A stretch of DNA of 64,000 nucleotides from Streptomyces sp. NRRL F-4489 (GTDB lineage Bacteria > Actinomycetota > Actinomycetes > Streptomycetales > Streptomycetaceae), in assembly GCF_001509485.1 (NCBI RefSeq), contig NZ_LLZI01000265.1, positions 1 through 64,000 of the forward strand, given 5' to 3'. This document shows positions 60,429 through 64,000 of the stretch, one piece after another; positions within the stretch are counted from its first letter, which is position 1; each line of letters begins with the position of its first letter. Both the position numbers and the translations under genes were made by a program. The notes beneath the pieces were generated by a model. That model did no database searches. It saw nothing but the letters and a program-made list of their open reading frames with translations, and had not been told where the DNA came from.

Positions 60429-60651
60429 CCGGTGGCTCTCCGTCTCGTGCGGTCGACGTGGTGCGGACGGCGCACCGGGCCGGGGCGGCCGGGGCACCGT
60501 GGCGGCAACTGCGAGGCGGCGGCGGGCCGTTGCCGCCCCGCCGCCGGGTGGTACTGACCGAACCGTACCCTCCCGGCGGCTGCCGGGAGGTTTCCCTACC
60601 CGCGGCGCCCGCCGGATGAACGGCCGGCGGCGCACGGAGCGGAACGGCCGG
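60429..60651. other. GC-rich gap between the P-loop gene and aroQ
   Basis: No gene is supported in these 223 bases. GAACGGCCGG occurs twice near 60620 and 60642, and the reverse complements can pair to a hairpin just past the aroQ stop, a possible weak terminator. Confidence 0.4.
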
Positions 60652-61092
60652 TCAGCCGTCCAGCTCCTCGGCGAGGGCACGCAGCGCCAGGCGGTACGAG
60701 CCGATGCCGAAGCCGGCGACCGTCCCGCTGGCGACCGCCGCGATGACCGAGGTGTGCCGGAACTCCTCGCGGGCGTACGGGTTGGAGATGTGCACCTCGA
60801 TCAGCGGGGCGGTGCGCTGGGCCGCCGCGTCCCGCATCGCGTACGAATAGTGCGTGAACGCACCGGGGTTGATGACGACCGGGAGGGCGCCGTCGGCCGC
60901 CTCGTGCAGCCAGCGGACCATCTCGCCCTCGTCGTTGGTCTCCCGGACGTCGGTCTCGAAGCCCAGCTCCGCGCCGAGCCGGGCGCATTCGGCGACCAGC
61001 CCGGCGTAGGAGGTGGCGCCGTAGACGTCGGGCTCGCGGGAGCCGAGCCGGCCGAGGTTGGGGCCGTTGAGGACCAGCACGCGCTGCTTCAT
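60652..61092 (-). CDS. aroQ: 3-dehydroquinate dehydratase, type II
   Basis: AroQ dehydrates 3-dehydroquinate in the shikimate pathway. The 146-residue flavodoxin-like protein has [21 protein letters not shown] near the start (catalytic Tyr in the mobile loop), [40 protein letters not shown] with the catalytic His, and [14 protein letters not shown]. The ATG lies five bases after the aroB stop. Type II enzymes form dodecamers. It is the last gene of the aro cluster here. Confidence 0.96.
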   Translation of the reverse strand: MKQRVLVLNGPNLGRLGSREPDVYGATSYAGLVAECARLGAELGFETDVRETNDEGEMVRWLHEAADGALPVVINPGAFTHYSYAMRDAAAQRTAPLIEVHISNPYAREEFRHTSVIAAVASGTVAGFGIGSYRLALRALAEELDG

Positions 61093-61097
61093 CGGCG

Positions 61098-63924
<2,827 letters not shown>

Positions 63925-64000
63925 CGGTGCTCCTCAGTTACTGCTCATGTGCTCATCCGCGTACGGTCTCCTTAGATCCTCCCACGTCGGGCGGGGCGCG
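63925..64000 (-). other. Leader of aroC and possible end of an upstream gene
   Basis: On the minus strand one frame runs from the window edge to a TGA at 63933-63935 and ends RRPYADEHMSSN, which may be the C-terminus of an upstream gene. The same stretch has AAGGAG followed by two tiny overlapping reading frames (ATG-AGC-ACA-TGA and ATG-AGC-AGT-AAC-TGA) just before the aroC ribosome-binding site. The sequence is too short to decide. Confidence 0.3.

Overview
This 64 kb window is high-GC actinobacterial chromosome, almost certainly Streptomyces. Supporting signs are the strong G/C bias at third codon positions, frequent GTG starts, GTGA/ATGA stop-start overlaps, apparently leaderless promoters, and lineage markers such as bldD, sIHF, an actinobacterial-type PriA and a prokaryotic phospholipase A2. 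Gene order matches what I remember of the conserved core of Streptomyces chromosomes: rib/his, then icd, rsmB-fmt, priA-metK-coaBC-rpoZ-gmk-sIHF, the pyr operon, bldD, nusB-efp, and aro genes. No tRNA, rRNA, CRISPR array, transposase or prophage is visible.

Layout. 1-6.1 kb: an edge-truncated exported protein, a uridine-kinase-like P-loop protein, a probable small RNA, a TPR-CbxX/CfqX AAA ATPase, and two tandem CNNM/CBS membrane proteins. 6.2-12.5 kb: a minus-strand run ribD-ribE-ribM-ribBA-ribH-hisE-hisG-PH protein, headed by an FMN riboswitch. 12.8-20 kb: MFS carrier, acyl-CoA thioesterase, NCS2 nucleobase permease, secreted phospholipase A2, DUF5995 protein, and a cold-shock-protein/DEAD-box helicase pair. 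20-30.6 kb is the most interesting accessory stretch: an LLM oxidoreductase, a two-gene operon I read as davA-davB (lysine 2-monooxygenase route), a LysR regulator divergent from a DHA2-type MFS pump, an NTF2-like protein behind a MerR/SoxR-like box, and a cationic-amino-acid permease followed by an Lrp/AsnC regulator. Then comes guaB1.

30.7-46.2 kb: a barstar/secreted-RNase pair, a SorC-type regulator, rpe, monomeric icd, rsmB, fmt, a small HTH-like protein, priA, metK, coaBC, rpoZ, gmk and sIHF. 46.3-56.4 kb: the complete pyrimidine operon pyrR-pyrB-pyrC-(membrane protein)-carA-carB-pyrD-pyrF. 56.5-64 kb: bldD, then nusB, efp, an M24 peptidase homologue, a P-loop kinase-like protein and aroQ-aroB-aroK-aroC on the minus strand.

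The most notable original observation is a pair of matched regulatory arrays. Upstream of davA and of the permease-lrp operon there are three same-direction TTGCG-containing repeats, with steps of 22/31 and 21/30 bp. Each array sits at exactly the same distance from a predicted -35/-10 promoter with an 18-bp spacer. This predicts one regulon linking uptake and oxidative breakdown of a basic amino acid, probably controlled by the Lrp/AsnC protein encoded in the same stretch. Other points worth a second look are the SoxR-like box inside the end of the MFS gene, repeated operators before the SorC-type gene and icd, a terminator-like hairpin inside the pyr operon, degenerate active sites in the M24 protein, PriA and CoaBC, a lipobox-bearing RNase, and several short tandem repeats at gene ends.
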